Assembly: GCA_022823225.1 (NCBI GenBank)
Contig: JAJDXM010000092.1
Span: forward strand, 124,001 to 188,000
Direction of reading: 5' to 3'
Origin: Gemmatimonadota bacterium
GTDB taxonomy: Bacteria > Gemmatimonadota > Gemmatimonadetes > Longimicrobiales > Gaopeijiaceae
Length of the DNA stretch: 64,000 nucleotides
In this document: positions 1 to 7,911 of the stretch, piece by piece
Layout of the letters: the number at the start of each line of letters is the position of its first letter
How positions within the stretch are numbered: position 1 is the first letter of the stretch
Notes under the pieces: generated by a model
What the model saw: only the letters and a program-made list of their open reading frames with translations
Database searches by the model: none
What the model was told of the DNA's origin: nothing
Position numbers and translations under genes: made by a program

Positions 1-464
1 CCGATCAGGCGGGCGAGTCGCACCGTGCCCCCGTAACCGGGAATGATCCCGAGCCCCACCTCCGGCAACCCGAACCGGGCGCGATCGCTGACCACGCGAA
101 GATGGCACGCGATCGCCAGTTCGCAGCCGCCCCCCAGCGCGTAGCCGCCCACCGCGGCGATCACCGGCTTGGGGAAGCGCTCGATGCGCCGCAACACCTC
201 CTGCCCTTCGCGACTGACCTCCACCCCCGTGCGCGGTCCCATCTCCGCGAGCACCCCGATATCGGCCCCGGCCACGAAGGCCTTGTCTCCGGCACCGGTC
301 AGGATCACGGCGCGCACCGCGCGGTCCTCACGCAGCGCGCCAAACGCCACGTCCACCTCTGCGACCACCTGCGGGTTGAGAGCGTTCAGCTTCGCCTGCC
401 GGTCGATCGTGACGGTGGCGATCGAATCGGCGATCTCGGTCCGGACGTACTCGTTCTTGCTCAT
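1..464 (-). CDS. Enoyl-CoA hydratase/isomerase (crotonase family), 3' end cut by the window
   Basis: The first 154 residues are visible, reading leftward off the window edge. The ATG at 462-464 begins MSKNEYVRTE. The crotonase fold is clear: NALNPQV near residue 28, the oxyanion-hole segment KAFVAGADI, then GGGCELAIACHLR and FGLPEVGLGIIPGYGG. The Glu of GGGCE and the Glu of LPEVG match the two catalytic acids of classical enoyl-CoA hydratases. It should hydrate trans-2-enoyl-CoA in beta-oxidation or butyrate-type metabolism. The hydroxyacyl-CoA dehydrogenase and thiolase that would follow it lie at 4.8-7.8 kb on the same strand but in a separate block. It is divergent from ssb. Confidence 0.9.
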   Translation of the reverse strand, partial: MSKNEYVRTEIADSIATVTIDRQAKLNALNPQVVAEVDVAFGALREDRAVRAVILTGAGDKAFVAGADIGVLAEMGPRTGVEVSREGQEVLRRIERFPKPVIAAVGGYALGGGCELAIACHLRVVSDRARFGLPEVGLGIIPGYGGTVRLARLI

Positions 465-756
465 GGCATTCGTCGGGTGAGGGTGTCTGGGGGCGGCAGC
501 CCCGGATGTGATGGGCGGTCGCCATTCGGGAAGATGGAAGCTAGTGTTCCGTGCCGGAAGTTGGCGAGCCAACGCGACCAGCGTGGCGCGCGCTGGCGGC
601 TGACGACGACGGCGGTGCCGCTTCGGCCTGCCGACCTGGAGAAGTGGGCGCCGGCCAGCACGTTTTGGGACGGATTTCGGCGTGGGCGTGGCAATCCCGC
701 GCCGCGTGCCTTACCTTGCTTGCTGCTTTCGGACGACTACCCCGGATGGAGAAACC
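465..756. other. Divergent intergenic region between crotonase and ssb
   Basis: These 292 bp lie between two divergent starts and should hold promoters for both. No confident -35/-10 pair is visible. Positions 543-562 carry a short piece resembling the dispersed repeat found at 25.1 and 45.5 kb. Open frames here lack ribosome sites and recognisable motifs. Confidence 0.5.
543..562 (+). repeat. Partial copy of dispersed intergenic repeat
   Basis: AGTGTTCCGTGCCGGAAGTT differs at two of 20 positions from the left end of the fuller copy at 45457. It is too short to be sure on its own. Confidence 0.4.
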
Positions 757-1194
757 ATGGCGCGTTCGCTGAACAAGGTGACATTGATCGGGAACACGGG
801 AGGTGATCCCGATGTGCGTACTACCGCTTCGGGCAGCCGGGTCGCCAAGCTTTCCCTGGCTACCAGCCGGCAGTTCACGGACCGGTCCGGGCAACAGCAG
901 GAGCGCACCCAGTGGCACCGGCTGACCGTCTTCGGTCGCCTGGTCGACGTGGTGGAGCAGTGGGTCAAGAAGGGAGACCGGCTGTACATTGAGGGCCGCC
1001 TCGAGTACTCGCAGACACAGGACGAGCAAGGTGGCACCAGATACTGGACCGACATCATCGTCAATGAAATGATCATGCTGGGATCGGGAGGCCCCGGCCG
1101 GGGAGCACCCGAACCCGCCGGTCACTCCGGCGGCTACCGCGCACCGGCCCCGCAAACCCCCATCAGCGAACCCGAGGACGACCTGCCCTTCTAG
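757..1194 (+). CDS. ssb: Single-stranded DNA-binding protein SSB
   Basis: This 145-residue protein starts at the ATG at 757, behind GGAG at 748-751; a longer in-frame extension from 682 adds unrelated residues. The N-terminal OB fold opens with MARSLNKVTLIGNTGGDPDVR and contains ERTQWHRLTVFGRL and the GDRLYIEGRLEY strand. A Gly/Pro-rich linker follows. The protein ends in the acidic tip EPEDDLPF, which in SSBs recruits replication and repair partners. The length fits bacterial SSBs. It coats single-stranded DNA as a tetramer during replication, recombination and repair. infA follows 36 nt downstream on the same strand. Confidence 0.97.
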   Translation: MARSLNKVTLIGNTGGDPDVRTTASGSRVAKLSLATSRQFTDRSGQQQERTQWHRLTVFGRLVDVVEQWVKKGDRLYIEGRLEYSQTQDEQGGTRYWTDIIVNEMIMLGSGGPGRGAPEPAGHSGGYRAPAPQTPISEPEDDLPF

Positions 1195-1230
1195 CAGGCC
1201 CCGCCGCGACCGAAGAGCGAGGAAGGCATC

Positions 1231-1446
1231 TTGGCCAACGACGCAATCGAGATGGAAGGCACCGTAACCGAGGTCCTCCCCAACGCGAATTTCAGGGTGA
1301 AGCTGGAGAACGGCCATGAAATCCTGGCATACCTCTCCGGCAAGATGCGGAAATTCTACATCCGGGTGCTCGCGGGAGACCGGGTCAAGGTCGAGATGTC
1401 ACCGTACGACCTGACCCGCGGGAGGGTAACCTACCGGTACAAGTAG
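1231..1446 (+). CDS. infA: Translation initiation factor IF-1
   Basis: These 71 residues match the length and whole S1-type OB fold of IF-1: [18 protein letters not shown], then [21 protein letters not shown], and [18 protein letters not shown] at the end. IF-1 binds the ribosomal A site during initiation. The start is a TTG at 1231, preceded by GAGGAAGG at 1219-1226. No ATG or GTG near the conserved N-terminus gives a better fit. It lies directly downstream of ssb, so co-transcription is plausible. A rare start codon for a very highly expressed factor is worth noting. Confidence 0.97.
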   Translation: MANDAIEMEGTVTEVLPNANFRVKLENGHEILAYLSGKMRKFYIRVLAGDRVKVEMSPYDLTRGRVTYRYK

Positions 1447-1506
1447 CCGCGCGGGCCGGGAGGCACGAGACACGTCGCCGACCGGTCGTCCCCCAGCCGC
1501 GGGAGG

Positions 1507-1827
1507 CTACTCGGAGGGAGTCGGTCTCCGTTCCTCCGATTCCCAGAGCCCCAGGAGATCCGGATCGTAGCGGGAAGGATCCTCCCGGTACGAGCGGGCC
1601 CACTCTTCGTACTCGGGCAGGTTCAACTGCTCCCGGATCTTCCGTGTGGCAAAACGGATCGCGTCGTTGTAGGAGGCGGGCGCCGTCTGATCGGCCGCAC
1701 GGGCTTCGGCCTCGGCAAGAGCATACATTTCGGCGGGCGTCAGCGAGAGTATCGCGTCGGCCACCTTCGCGGAGCAGTAGTCTCTGTATTTGGCTCTAAG
1801 GACGGGATCGCCGTCTTGATCGACCAT
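1507..1827 (-). CDS. Small hypothetical protein, 106 aa
   Basis: I do not recognise a family. The ATG at 1825-1827 is chosen because GGAGGAGGA lies just upstream; a longer frame extends to 1878 without a better site. The protein is soluble and charged, with an Ala/Glu-rich helical middle (SLTPAEMYALAEAEARAA) and a Tyr/Asp/Trp-rich C-terminus (PSRYDPDLLGLWESEE). There is no signal peptide or membrane segment. It converges with infA, about 60 nt from the infA stop. The good ribosome site and normal codon use argue that it is real. Confidence 0.6.
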   Translation of the reverse strand: MVDQDGDPVLRAKYRDYCSAKVADAILSLTPAEMYALAEAEARAADQTAPASYNDAIRFATRKIREQLNLPEYEEWARSYREDPSRYDPDLLGLWESEERRPTPSE

Positions 1828-2093
1828 TCTCCTCCTCCGCCACAAGTCAGCCCGAAGCCACCTGTGTCCAATGCCCACCGGGGCGGAAACAGATGGCCTA
1901 CGCTACATGGGACGGTAACAGAGTAAGGTTGTCACTTTGGCGACGGGGGGTCAAGTACGGCTGTGGCGGGTCGTGGCGGCTGGCGGCCATCGACAATCCC
2001 CGCTGGGCACCGGGAGCGGTCTGGCCGGACGGGTTGCCGGCCGAACCCGCCGAGAACCCGCCGCCCGAAAGCCGCGGGGCTGTCCACGGGACG

Positions 2094-2327
2094 CTACGTC
2101 TGGGCAAACGTGGGCGAGGAGTCCGCGGACGGATCCATCAGACTGCGTTCACGGGCGTCGGCGTCTCTCAGCCGGCGGTAGATGGTGCGTCGCGTGAGCC
2201 CGTACTGAATGACGCGACCGAGAAAATCCGGGTCGGTCCGCTGCACCTCCTCGGCTTCTGCAGCTATATCGTTGGGGAGACGCACATTCAGTTGGACGGA
2301 TCGCGTGTTCCACATCCCAGATTCCAT
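2094..2327 (-). CDS. Small ribbon-helix-helix-like protein, 77 aa
   Basis: The core TRSVQLNVRLPNDIAAEAEE looks like the beta-strand plus first helix of a ribbon-helix-helix DNA-binding protein. It is followed by DPDFLGRVIQYGLTRRTIYRRLRD, which could be a second helix or a helix-turn-helix-like segment. That pattern is typical of antitoxins and small repressors. The start is uncertain: ATG 2327, ATG 2315 and an upstream TTG at 2348 are all in frame, and none has a strong ribosome site. No toxin-like partner lies next to it, so its role as antitoxin or repressor is open. Confidence 0.45.
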   Translation of the reverse strand: MESGMWNTRSVQLNVRLPNDIAAEAEEVQRTDPDFLGRVIQYGLTRRTIYRRLRDADARERSLMDPSADSSPTFAQT

Positions 2328-2348
2328 TCCGCGCTCTAATATTGGCAA

Positions 2349-2731
2349 AGGATTTCTCTTCGAATTATCGACTGCCGAGAGCGCCGCCCCGTCCGCTCCC
2401 CGGCCCTGCGGGACGGATCGGCTCTTCAGCCGGCAACGGCCTTTACGTTAGGGTGGCCCCGGGCGGTTCGCAAGTTGAGTCGTCCTGCGCCCGTATCTTG
2501 CTAAGTCGTTGATTCACAACATCTTAGCAAATCAGCGAAAACCGGTAATCCACCTGTTTCCCAACGGAACGGAAGCGCTGGCGTTACGTAATCGATACTC
2601 GCCTAAGTGGCAAGCTGATAAGCAGTTGGGAGGACACGCGCGGACGGGCGACACCGGCAGCTCACGACACATTTTTCCCAAAAAACGCAGACTCCGTCCA
2701 GACTCCCGACGGGACCCGCGTTTCGGGCGAA
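2349..2731. other. Gene-poor stretch with an inverted repeat
   Basis: No convincing gene was found in these 383 bp; the open frames here have no ribosome site or recognisable motif. The segment around 2490-2680 is richer in A/T than its surroundings. It contains the inverted repeat listed at 2498-2530 and the short palindrome TTACGTAA at 2584-2591. It lies upstream of the small RHH-like gene and downstream of the 195-aa hypothetical gene. Confidence 0.5.
2498..2530. promoter_or_regulatory. Inverted repeat TTGCTAAG-N17-CTTAGCAA
   Basis: Two perfect 8-bp arms at 2498-2505 and 2523-2530 are separated by 17 nt. The 17-nt spacing and A/T-rich arms suit either a dimeric regulator site or the ends of a small excised element. 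It lies about 170 bp upstream of the RHH-like gene start, so it could be that protein's operator, though the distance is long. Confidence 0.35.
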
Positions 2732-3319
2732 TCAGGGCAACACGGACCTCAGAAACGCCCCCAACGTGGTGCGGTCGAACTCCCTGAACCTCCGTTGCAC
2801 CTCCCTCGCGGTCTCCTCGAGGAAGATGTTGGCCGTGTGATACCGCCGCTTCAGCCCCAACTCGCGGAAACGGAGGAATCCGCGCCACACCGCACCGTCG
2901 CGGAAGACGTGCAGCGACACCGTCCAGGTTCGGCCGCCGTAGTCGAAGCGGCGGTCATCCAGCCGGCCCGGGGCACCGATACTCGCTGCGTGCGGACCGT
3001 CCGTGGAATCCTCGATGTGGCAGAGAGGGTACTGCTCGCGGTCCTTCAGCCATGCCTCGAAGGGTGGGAGGGGCAACAGGTGCTCGGCGAATCGGACCAG
3101 CGAGGCCATGGGATCCTGCGCGTCGTGGAGGCCCCGCTCCCTGGCCCACTCGCGTGCCTTGGCGTACAGATCCCGAACGGCTTCGCGCGGCATGATATGG
3201 AGGAGCCGCGTCGCCTGTCTCCGACGGTAGCCATGATACCGGAAATAGAGCACCTCCGGCGTCTCCGCCGGATGATCCTTCGGCGCCCTCCAACCGTGGG
3301 TCCTCGCCTGTTCGGCCAT
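2732..3319 (-). CDS. Hypothetical protein, 195 aa
   Basis: No family is recognised. The ATG at 3319 begins MAEQARTHGWRAPKDHP. The protein is soluble, basic and rich in Arg and aromatic residues, with no signal peptide. The middle (RFDYGGRTWTVSLHVF, then WRGFLRFRELGLKRRYHTA) reads like a beta-rich domain; the C-terminus is helical and charged (EETAREVQRRFREFDR). It starts 17 nt after the stop of the 298-aa gene upstream on the same strand, so the two probably form one transcript and may act together. Both are orphans in an accessory-looking stretch. Confidence 0.6.
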   Translation of the reverse strand: MAEQARTHGWRAPKDHPAETPEVLYFRYHGYRRRQATRLLHIMPREAVRDLYAKAREWARERGLHDAQDPMASLVRFAEHLLPLPPFEAWLKDREQYPLCHIEDSTDGPHAASIGAPGRLDDRRFDYGGRTWTVSLHVFRDGAVWRGFLRFRELGLKRRYHTANIFLEETAREVQRRFREFDRTTLGAFLRSVLP

Positions 3320-3336
3320 TTTCTTCCAGGCTGCTC

Positions 3337-4233
3337 CTAGTGCACCGATGTCGCCATGTCGTCGAATCCCGCAGCAACCGCACCGAATCCGGCTTCCCGG
3401 AACTCCAGCCGCTCGAGCGTGGCGCGTTCACCGAAGGTCGACACCAATCCGTTCACCATCCCGAACCTCTCTGGTTCGTAGCGAGCAACAAGGCTGCCGA
3501 GACCCCGCCGCATTGCCCGCAGACTTTCCAGCACCTCGTCGAAGTTGACGGGAACGCCAAGCCGCACCTGCCTTGTCCCGTAGCGTTGACGCACACCCTG
3601 CCGCAACCGCTCCACCGGAAGTCCCCCGAACGCGCTCCGGAGCGATCGATCCAACCCTTCGGCCGAGCCGATCCCGTGGGTCCTGAAAACCAGCGAATTC
3701 GCCTCGTAGTCGAGGTGGACCCGGGTAGTGGCATCGGGTCCGGTCACAATCCGCACCAACGTGCTCTCGTGGAGGTCCAGATCCCTGCAGAGGTCGCGGA
3801 ATCCGATCCGGAGCAGAATCGGGCGCGTGAGCGGACTGAAACCCCTCCGGTTCAGGACCCGCAGCGCCAGATCGAAGCAGTACCGGCGCAACTGGACGGG
3901 GCGCGACGGCGTCCTCTCGGCGGTTTCGCTCAGGAGCCGCAGATGCGCCAGAGTGGGTTCATGCACCCAGTCCAGGATCACCAGTTCGGACGTCAGGTTC
4001 AGGTACTTGACCTCCCCGGACCCCAGATCGACGACGCGTGACGAGGATGCGAACCGCCCCGACAGCACCAGCGCGAGGCCGATGTCCTGGATCCGGCCTC
4101 CCGGATGGTGCAGCTCGTGAACGTCACGGTACTGAACCACCGCCCTGGTCAGGGGAAGGTCGCAGATGCCCGGCACGTCGGCCAGCGCATCGGGGCGGCT
4201 CTCTGTGCTCTCTGTGACGGTGATGCCGTGCAT
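3337..4233 (-). CDS. Hypothetical protein, 298 aa
   Basis: The family is not recognised. The protein is predicted soluble, alpha/beta, without signal peptide or membrane segments. Visible features are a strand-rich N-terminal half ([19 protein letters not shown], then [12 protein letters not shown]), a basic helix-rich centre ([19 protein letters not shown]), and a C-terminal segment with [20 protein letters not shown]. No catalytic motif stands out. The ATG at 4233 has no clear ribosome site. It is the first gene of an apparent two-gene unit with the 195-aa protein. Confidence 0.6.
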   Translation of the reverse strand: MHGITVTESTESRPDALADVPGICDLPLTRAVVQYRDVHELHHPGGRIQDIGLALVLSGRFASSSRVVDLGSGEVKYLNLTSELVILDWVHEPTLAHLRLLSETAERTPSRPVQLRRYCFDLALRVLNRRGFSPLTRPILLRIGFRDLCRDLDLHESTLVRIVTGPDATTRVHLDYEANSLVFRTHGIGSAEGLDRSLRSAFGGLPVERLRQGVRQRYGTRQVRLGVPVNFDEVLESLRAMRRGLGSLVARYEPERFGMVNGLVSTFGERATLERLEFREAGFGAVAAGFDDMATSVH

Positions 4234-4480
4234 TGTCAGGCCCGGGAAGAGGGGGGTTCTTCCAGCTACCGGCTTCAGGGGGGTTCATATCATAAGCATT
4301 TGTTTACCGGCGTGGCAAGCGGACGCCCCGGACTCCGCCGCTCCGCAAGCCCGCTGGCGAGCCCCGCCGAGTTGCTGCATCCCCGCCTCGGGCCTATCAT
4401 TATCGTTCGCTTCGGGAACTTCGTGCCGGGGTCGCGCCGCCGTCCCGGCGGTATCGCCCAGCTGGCCGGAGTTCCTCATC

Positions 4481-4711
4481 ATGGACAACGGCAGTACGTC
4501 AAGCGGGGTGATCCGGTTGGAAGTCTTCGTCAAGGAAAACGAGAGCCTGGAGCGGGCTCTTCGCAGATTCAAGCGAAAGGTACAGCGCTCCGGCCTCTAT
4601 TCGGAGTTGCGCAAGCGCCGGTTCTACGAGAATCCGAGCGCTCAGAGGAAGCGGAAGAGGGAAGCGGCGATACGGCGCGAGCGTCGGCGTCAGCGACGCG
4701 TCCGCCGGTAA
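4481..4711 (+). CDS. rpsU: 30S ribosomal protein bS21
   Basis: This is a 76-residue, very basic protein. [19 protein letters not shown] followed by [17 protein letters not shown] is the bS21 signature, and the Lys/Arg-rich tail ([19 protein letters not shown]) is typical. The ATG at 4481 is chosen because GGAG lies at 4468-4471; an in-frame GTG at 4508 is a possible shorter start. bS21 sits by the anti-Shine-Dalgarno end of 16S rRNA and aids initiation. It stands alone, convergent with the hydroxyacyl-CoA dehydrogenase gene. Confidence 0.95.
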   Translation: MDNGSTSSGVIRLEVFVKENESLERALRRFKRKVQRSGLYSELRKRRFYENPSAQRKRKREAAIRRERRRQRRVRR

Positions 4712-4769
4712 CGGCGCCATCCGCGCGTCGGCCCCTGGCGCGCCCGCCAACGCGCCGGACGGGCAGGTC

Positions 4770-5648
4770 TCACACCCGTAGGGCGATCGGCCCTTCGGGC
4801 GTCCAGTCGTAGAACCCGGCACCCGTCTTTCGTCCATACCGCCCCATCGCGACGAGGCGCCGGAGAAGAGGCGGCGGCGCGTAGCGCTCTTCCCGGTACT
4901 CGCCGTACATGATCTCGGCGACCTGGCAGAGCGTGTCCAGCCCGACGAAGTCCCCGAGCGTGAACGGACCCATGGGATAGCCGCAGCCGAGCGTCATCGC
5001 CTTGTCGATGTCCTCGACCGTGGCGACGCCGCGCTCCAGCTGGCGGATCGCGTCGAGCATGTAGGGCACCAGAAGCAGGTTGACGACGAACCCGGAGTTG
5101 TCCCGGGCCGAGATGGGGGCCTTGCCCAGCTGCCTGGCAAAGGCGTGGGCCGCGTCGAAGGTCTCCCGGGTCGTTGCAATGGTCCGCACCACCTCGACCA
5201 GCTTCATGACCGGAACCGGATTGAAGAAGTGAAGGCCGACGAAGCGATCCGGCCGCGAAGTGGCCGCCGCCATGTCGGTCACCGTCAGCGAACTCGTGTT
5301 CGAAGCGAAGATCGTCCGTTCAGGGCATCGCCCGTCGAGGTATCCGAACAGTTGGTTCTTGGCGTCCAGCGACTCTATGATCGCCTCGATCACGAGGTCC
5401 CGGTCGGCGAAGTCCTCCAGCGAAGTGGTGAAGGTCATGCACGCCAGCGCATCGGCGCGGCCTTCCGCATCGAGCTTTCCCTTCCCGACGGCCCTGTCCA
5501 GAGACTTCTCCACCCTGTTCCGGCCGGCCGCCAGCGCGTCTCCGTCGACTTCGCGCACGACGACATCAAAGCCGGCCCTGGCCGCGACTTCGGCGATACC
5601 GCTTCCCATCAGGCCGCACCCGGCGACTCCCACCTTCCTGATCTCCAA
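4770..5648 (-). CDS. 3-hydroxybutyryl/3-hydroxyacyl-CoA dehydrogenase
   Basis: This 292-residue protein has the two-domain layout and length of short-chain 3-hydroxyacyl-CoA dehydrogenases. The N-terminal Rossmann fold carries GVAGCGLMGSGIAEVAARAG, and NTSSL precedes the catalytic segment FVGLHFFNPVPVMKLVEVV, which contains the active-site His. The C-terminal helical domain has SGFVVNLLLVPYMLDA and GPFTLGDFVGLD. The start is TTG at 5648 with GAGGAG about 8 nt upstream. It oxidises (S)-3-hydroxyacyl-CoA with NAD(P)+. With the thiolase at 6618-7823 it forms a CoA-pathway block, interrupted by a membrane-protein gene. Confidence 0.94.
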   Translation of the reverse strand: MEIRKVGVAGCGLMGSGIAEVAARAGFDVVVREVDGDALAAGRNRVEKSLDRAVGKGKLDAEGRADALACMTFTTSLEDFADRDLVIEAIIESLDAKNQLFGYLDGRCPERTIFASNTSSLTVTDMAAATSRPDRFVGLHFFNPVPVMKLVEVVRTIATTRETFDAAHAFARQLGKAPISARDNSGFVVNLLLVPYMLDAIRQLERGVATVEDIDKAMTLGCGYPMGPFTLGDFVGLDTLCQVAEIMYGEYREERYAPPPLLRRLVAMGRYGRKTGAGFYDWTPEGPIALRV

Positions 5649-5738
5649 TTCCGAACTCCTCTGTCCAAAGGTGAAGCGGGACCGCGCCTCGCCGCGGCCC
5701 GCAAAGCGTCCTGCCGGTCCGGCGGTCGCCTGGGGCTT

Positions 5739-6590
5739 TCAGCGTTCCCTCCCCATCATCTCCCGGGCGACTCCGTGGAAGTGGCGGCGAACCCACCGTC
5801 TCCACGCGGGCGGGGGCGGTTCCAGTCCGCCCGCGCTCTCGAGTCCGTCCAGTATGCCTTCGACCTCCAGGTGAATCTCGCGCAGTCGCCGCTGGAATCC
5901 CCGCCCGACCAGAACCGCCACCCCGAAGGCGGCCGCGCCGCCGGCGACCAGCCCCGCGACGACGGCGGCGGCTACCGAAGACAATGGGGCAATCAGGGTT
6001 ATTGCCAGCGACCCGGCCACGAATCCAACCATTCCCCCACCCACCAGTGCCCATCCCCGGTAGTTGCCGGCGATGCCGGGGTCGACCAGGATGTCCACCT
6101 GAGTGGATCCGTCTCCTGTCTCTTCGAAACGCGCCTCCACCAGCCGCGCGGCCGCCACGTAGTGCTGCCGCGAAGTCGAACTCGCGGCGCGCGCAACTCG
6201 CGACGCCCAGTCGATCGCCGGACGATACTGGAGCAGGTTGTCGCGGCGGCGCATCCGCTGCAGCAGCTGGCTCCCGACCATGAAGTCGTCGAGTTCCCGG
6301 TGCACGTGCGCCCGGGGGCGCCCGACCGCGCGGCTTCCACGCACTTCGCCCGGCGCGATCAGTTCCCGAATCCCGCTCCGGTCCCTCAGGGCACGCGGGC
6401 TCCCCGCGCGCAACTCCGCCAGCGCCCTGCGCACATGGCGTTCGGCCAGGCCGGCTTCACGACCGATGCGAACCAGCTCGGTGTCCGAGAACTCTCCCTC
6501 CGACCCGCCCGGCTCCTCCGCCGCGAGCTCCGACGCACGGCGCATCACCTGGTCGAAGTCCCTTCGCGAGATCGATCGTCCGTCGCTCAT
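5739..6590 (-). CDS. Hypothetical membrane protein, 283 aa
   Basis: The N-terminal 90 residues are charged and helical (SRRDFDQVMRRASELAAEE, then VRIGREAGLAERHVRRALAE) and resemble a regulatory or SHOCT-like segment. A beta-type region follows (ARLVEARFEETGDGSTQVDI), then two close hydrophobic helices near residues 180-230 (WALVGGGMVGFVAGSLAITL and VAAAVVAGLVAGGAAAFGVA), and a basic C-terminal tail. It is probably an inner-membrane protein with a cytosolic N-terminus. It lies between the thiolase and the hydroxyacyl-CoA dehydrogenase on their strand, but no catalytic link is visible. Confidence 0.65.
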   Translation of the reverse strand: MSDGRSISRRDFDQVMRRASELAAEEPGGSEGEFSDTELVRIGREAGLAERHVRRALAELRAGSPRALRDRSGIRELIAPGEVRGSRAVGRPRAHVHRELDDFMVGSQLLQRMRRRDNLLQYRPAIDWASRVARAASSTSRQHYVAAARLVEARFEETGDGSTQVDILVDPGIAGNYRGWALVGGGMVGFVAGSLAITLIAPLSSVAAAVVAGLVAGGAAAFGVAVLVGRGFQRRLREIHLEVEGILDGLESAGGLEPPPPAWRRWVRRHFHGVAREMMGRER

Positions 6591-6617
6591 CGGCGCCGTC
6601 CCTCGCCCTTCACCGCC

Positions 6618-7823
6618 TCAGTACGCCTCGACCACCACCGCACCCCCCTGCCCGCCCCCGATGCACGCCGCGCCGAGCCCGTAGCGGCCGCCACGCCGCC
6701 GCAGTTCGTGCACCAGGTGCAGCGTGATTCTTGCCCCGGAGGCCGCGAGAGGGTGCGTGATGGCGATCGCGCCGCCGTTCACGTTCGTGCGTTCGGGATC
6801 GAGTCCCAGCTCCTTCTCGACCGACTTGTACTGTGCCGCGAAAGCCTCGTTGATCTCGACCACATCCATATCCTCCAGCGAGAGGCCCGCCCGCTCGAGC
6901 GCCGCGCGTGCCGCCGGAGCGGGCCCCAGTCCCATGATCCTGGGATCCACCCCCGCGAACCCCCACGCCACCAGCCGCCCGATCGGGGCTGCCCCGCTGG
7001 CGTCCGCCCACCGGCGATCCGCGATCACCACAGATGCCGCGCCGTCTCCGATGCCGCTCGCATTCCCCGCGGTCACGAGCCCATCCTTCTTGAAATACGG
7101 ACGCAGACGCGCAAGTCCTTCCATCGTGGTGTCAGGCCGGATGTGCTCATCGACCTCGAAGGCGCGCTCGCCCTTGCGGGTGCGGACGGTCACCGGCACC
7201 ACTTCCGCCTCATAGCGGCCCCCGTCCCACGCGGCCTTCGCCCGCTTCTGGCTGCCGAGCGCGACCAGATCCGCCTCTTCGCGGGTCACGTGGTACTGTT
7301 CCGCAAGGCCTTCGGCCGTCTGCGCCATCGTAAGCCCGCAGTGCGAGTCCAGGAGCGCCTCCCACAGAGAGTCCTCGAACCCCTTGCCGGCCGGCCCCAG
7401 CCTGAGGTCGCCCCAGCGGGCGCCACGCACCACGTGCGGCGCCTGGCTCATTGACTCGGTGCCGCCACAGAGCGCCACCTCCGTACCTCCAAGCAGGATT
7501 TCCTGCGCACCCGAGACGATCGCCTGGAAGCCGGAGCCGCAGAGCCGGTTCACCGTCAGCGCGCCCGCTTCCAGGGGCACCCCCGCGCGCAGTCCCACAT
7601 GGCGCGCCAGATAGATCGCGTCCGCGGAGGTCTGGAGCGCATTGCCATAGAAGACGTGCCCCACCTCAGCGGGATCGACCCGGGCCGCATCCAGCGCGGC
7701 CCCGGCCGACAACACGCCCAGATCCGTCGCCGTGAATCCCTTCAGCGATCCGCCGAAGGTGCCGAAGGGAGTCCGCTTCCCGGAGAGGAAGACGACCTCC
7801 GTGTCAAAGCCCTGCGTACCCAT
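6618..7823 (-). CDS. Acetyl-CoA acetyltransferase / thiolase
   Basis: The 401 residues match full-length thiolases. The nucleophilic Cys is residue 95 in VNRLCGSGFQAI. NEAFAAQ, the general-base His in GGAIAITHPLAASGARI, and the second Cys in AACIGGGQG are all present. GHPLG is replaced by THPLA, a modest change that keeps His. It either condenses two acetyl-CoA or cleaves 3-ketoacyl-CoA at the last beta-oxidation step. The ATG at 7823 precedes MGTQGFDTEVVFLSG. It is the first gene of a leftward set with the membrane protein and 3-hydroxyacyl-CoA dehydrogenase. Confidence 0.95.
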   Translation of the reverse strand: MGTQGFDTEVVFLSGKRTPFGTFGGSLKGFTATDLGVLSAGAALDAARVDPAEVGHVFYGNALQTSADAIYLARHVGLRAGVPLEAGALTVNRLCGSGFQAIVSGAQEILLGGTEVALCGGTESMSQAPHVVRGARWGDLRLGPAGKGFEDSLWEALLDSHCGLTMAQTAEGLAEQYHVTREEADLVALGSQKRAKAAWDGGRYEAEVVPVTVRTRKGERAFEVDEHIRPDTTMEGLARLRPYFKKDGLVTAGNASGIGDGAASVVIADRRWADASGAAPIGRLVAWGFAGVDPRIMGLGPAPAARAALERAGLSLEDMDVVEINEAFAAQYKSVEKELGLDPERTNVNGGAIAITHPLAASGARITLHLVHELRRRGGRYGLGAACIGGGQGGAVVVEAY

Positions 7824-7911
7824 GAAACCTCCCTGTTATCTCGATGGAGCTCCCGTCACGGACGGGCCAGTAAGCTACCCCAATGCGGCCCAAGGTAGAA
7901 TCGGGCCGCGC

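Noticed and set aside
2509-2787. A 92-codon plus-strand open frame in the gene-poor gap
   Set aside because: It has no ribosome site, includes the inverted repeat region, and runs into the antisense 3' end of a better-supported gene.
5145-7454. A 769-codon open frame on the plus strand
   Set aside because: It is antisense to the 3-hydroxyacyl-CoA dehydrogenase, membrane protein and thiolase genes; its composition is Arg/Pro/Ala-rich with no motifs, as expected of a GC-rich shadow.
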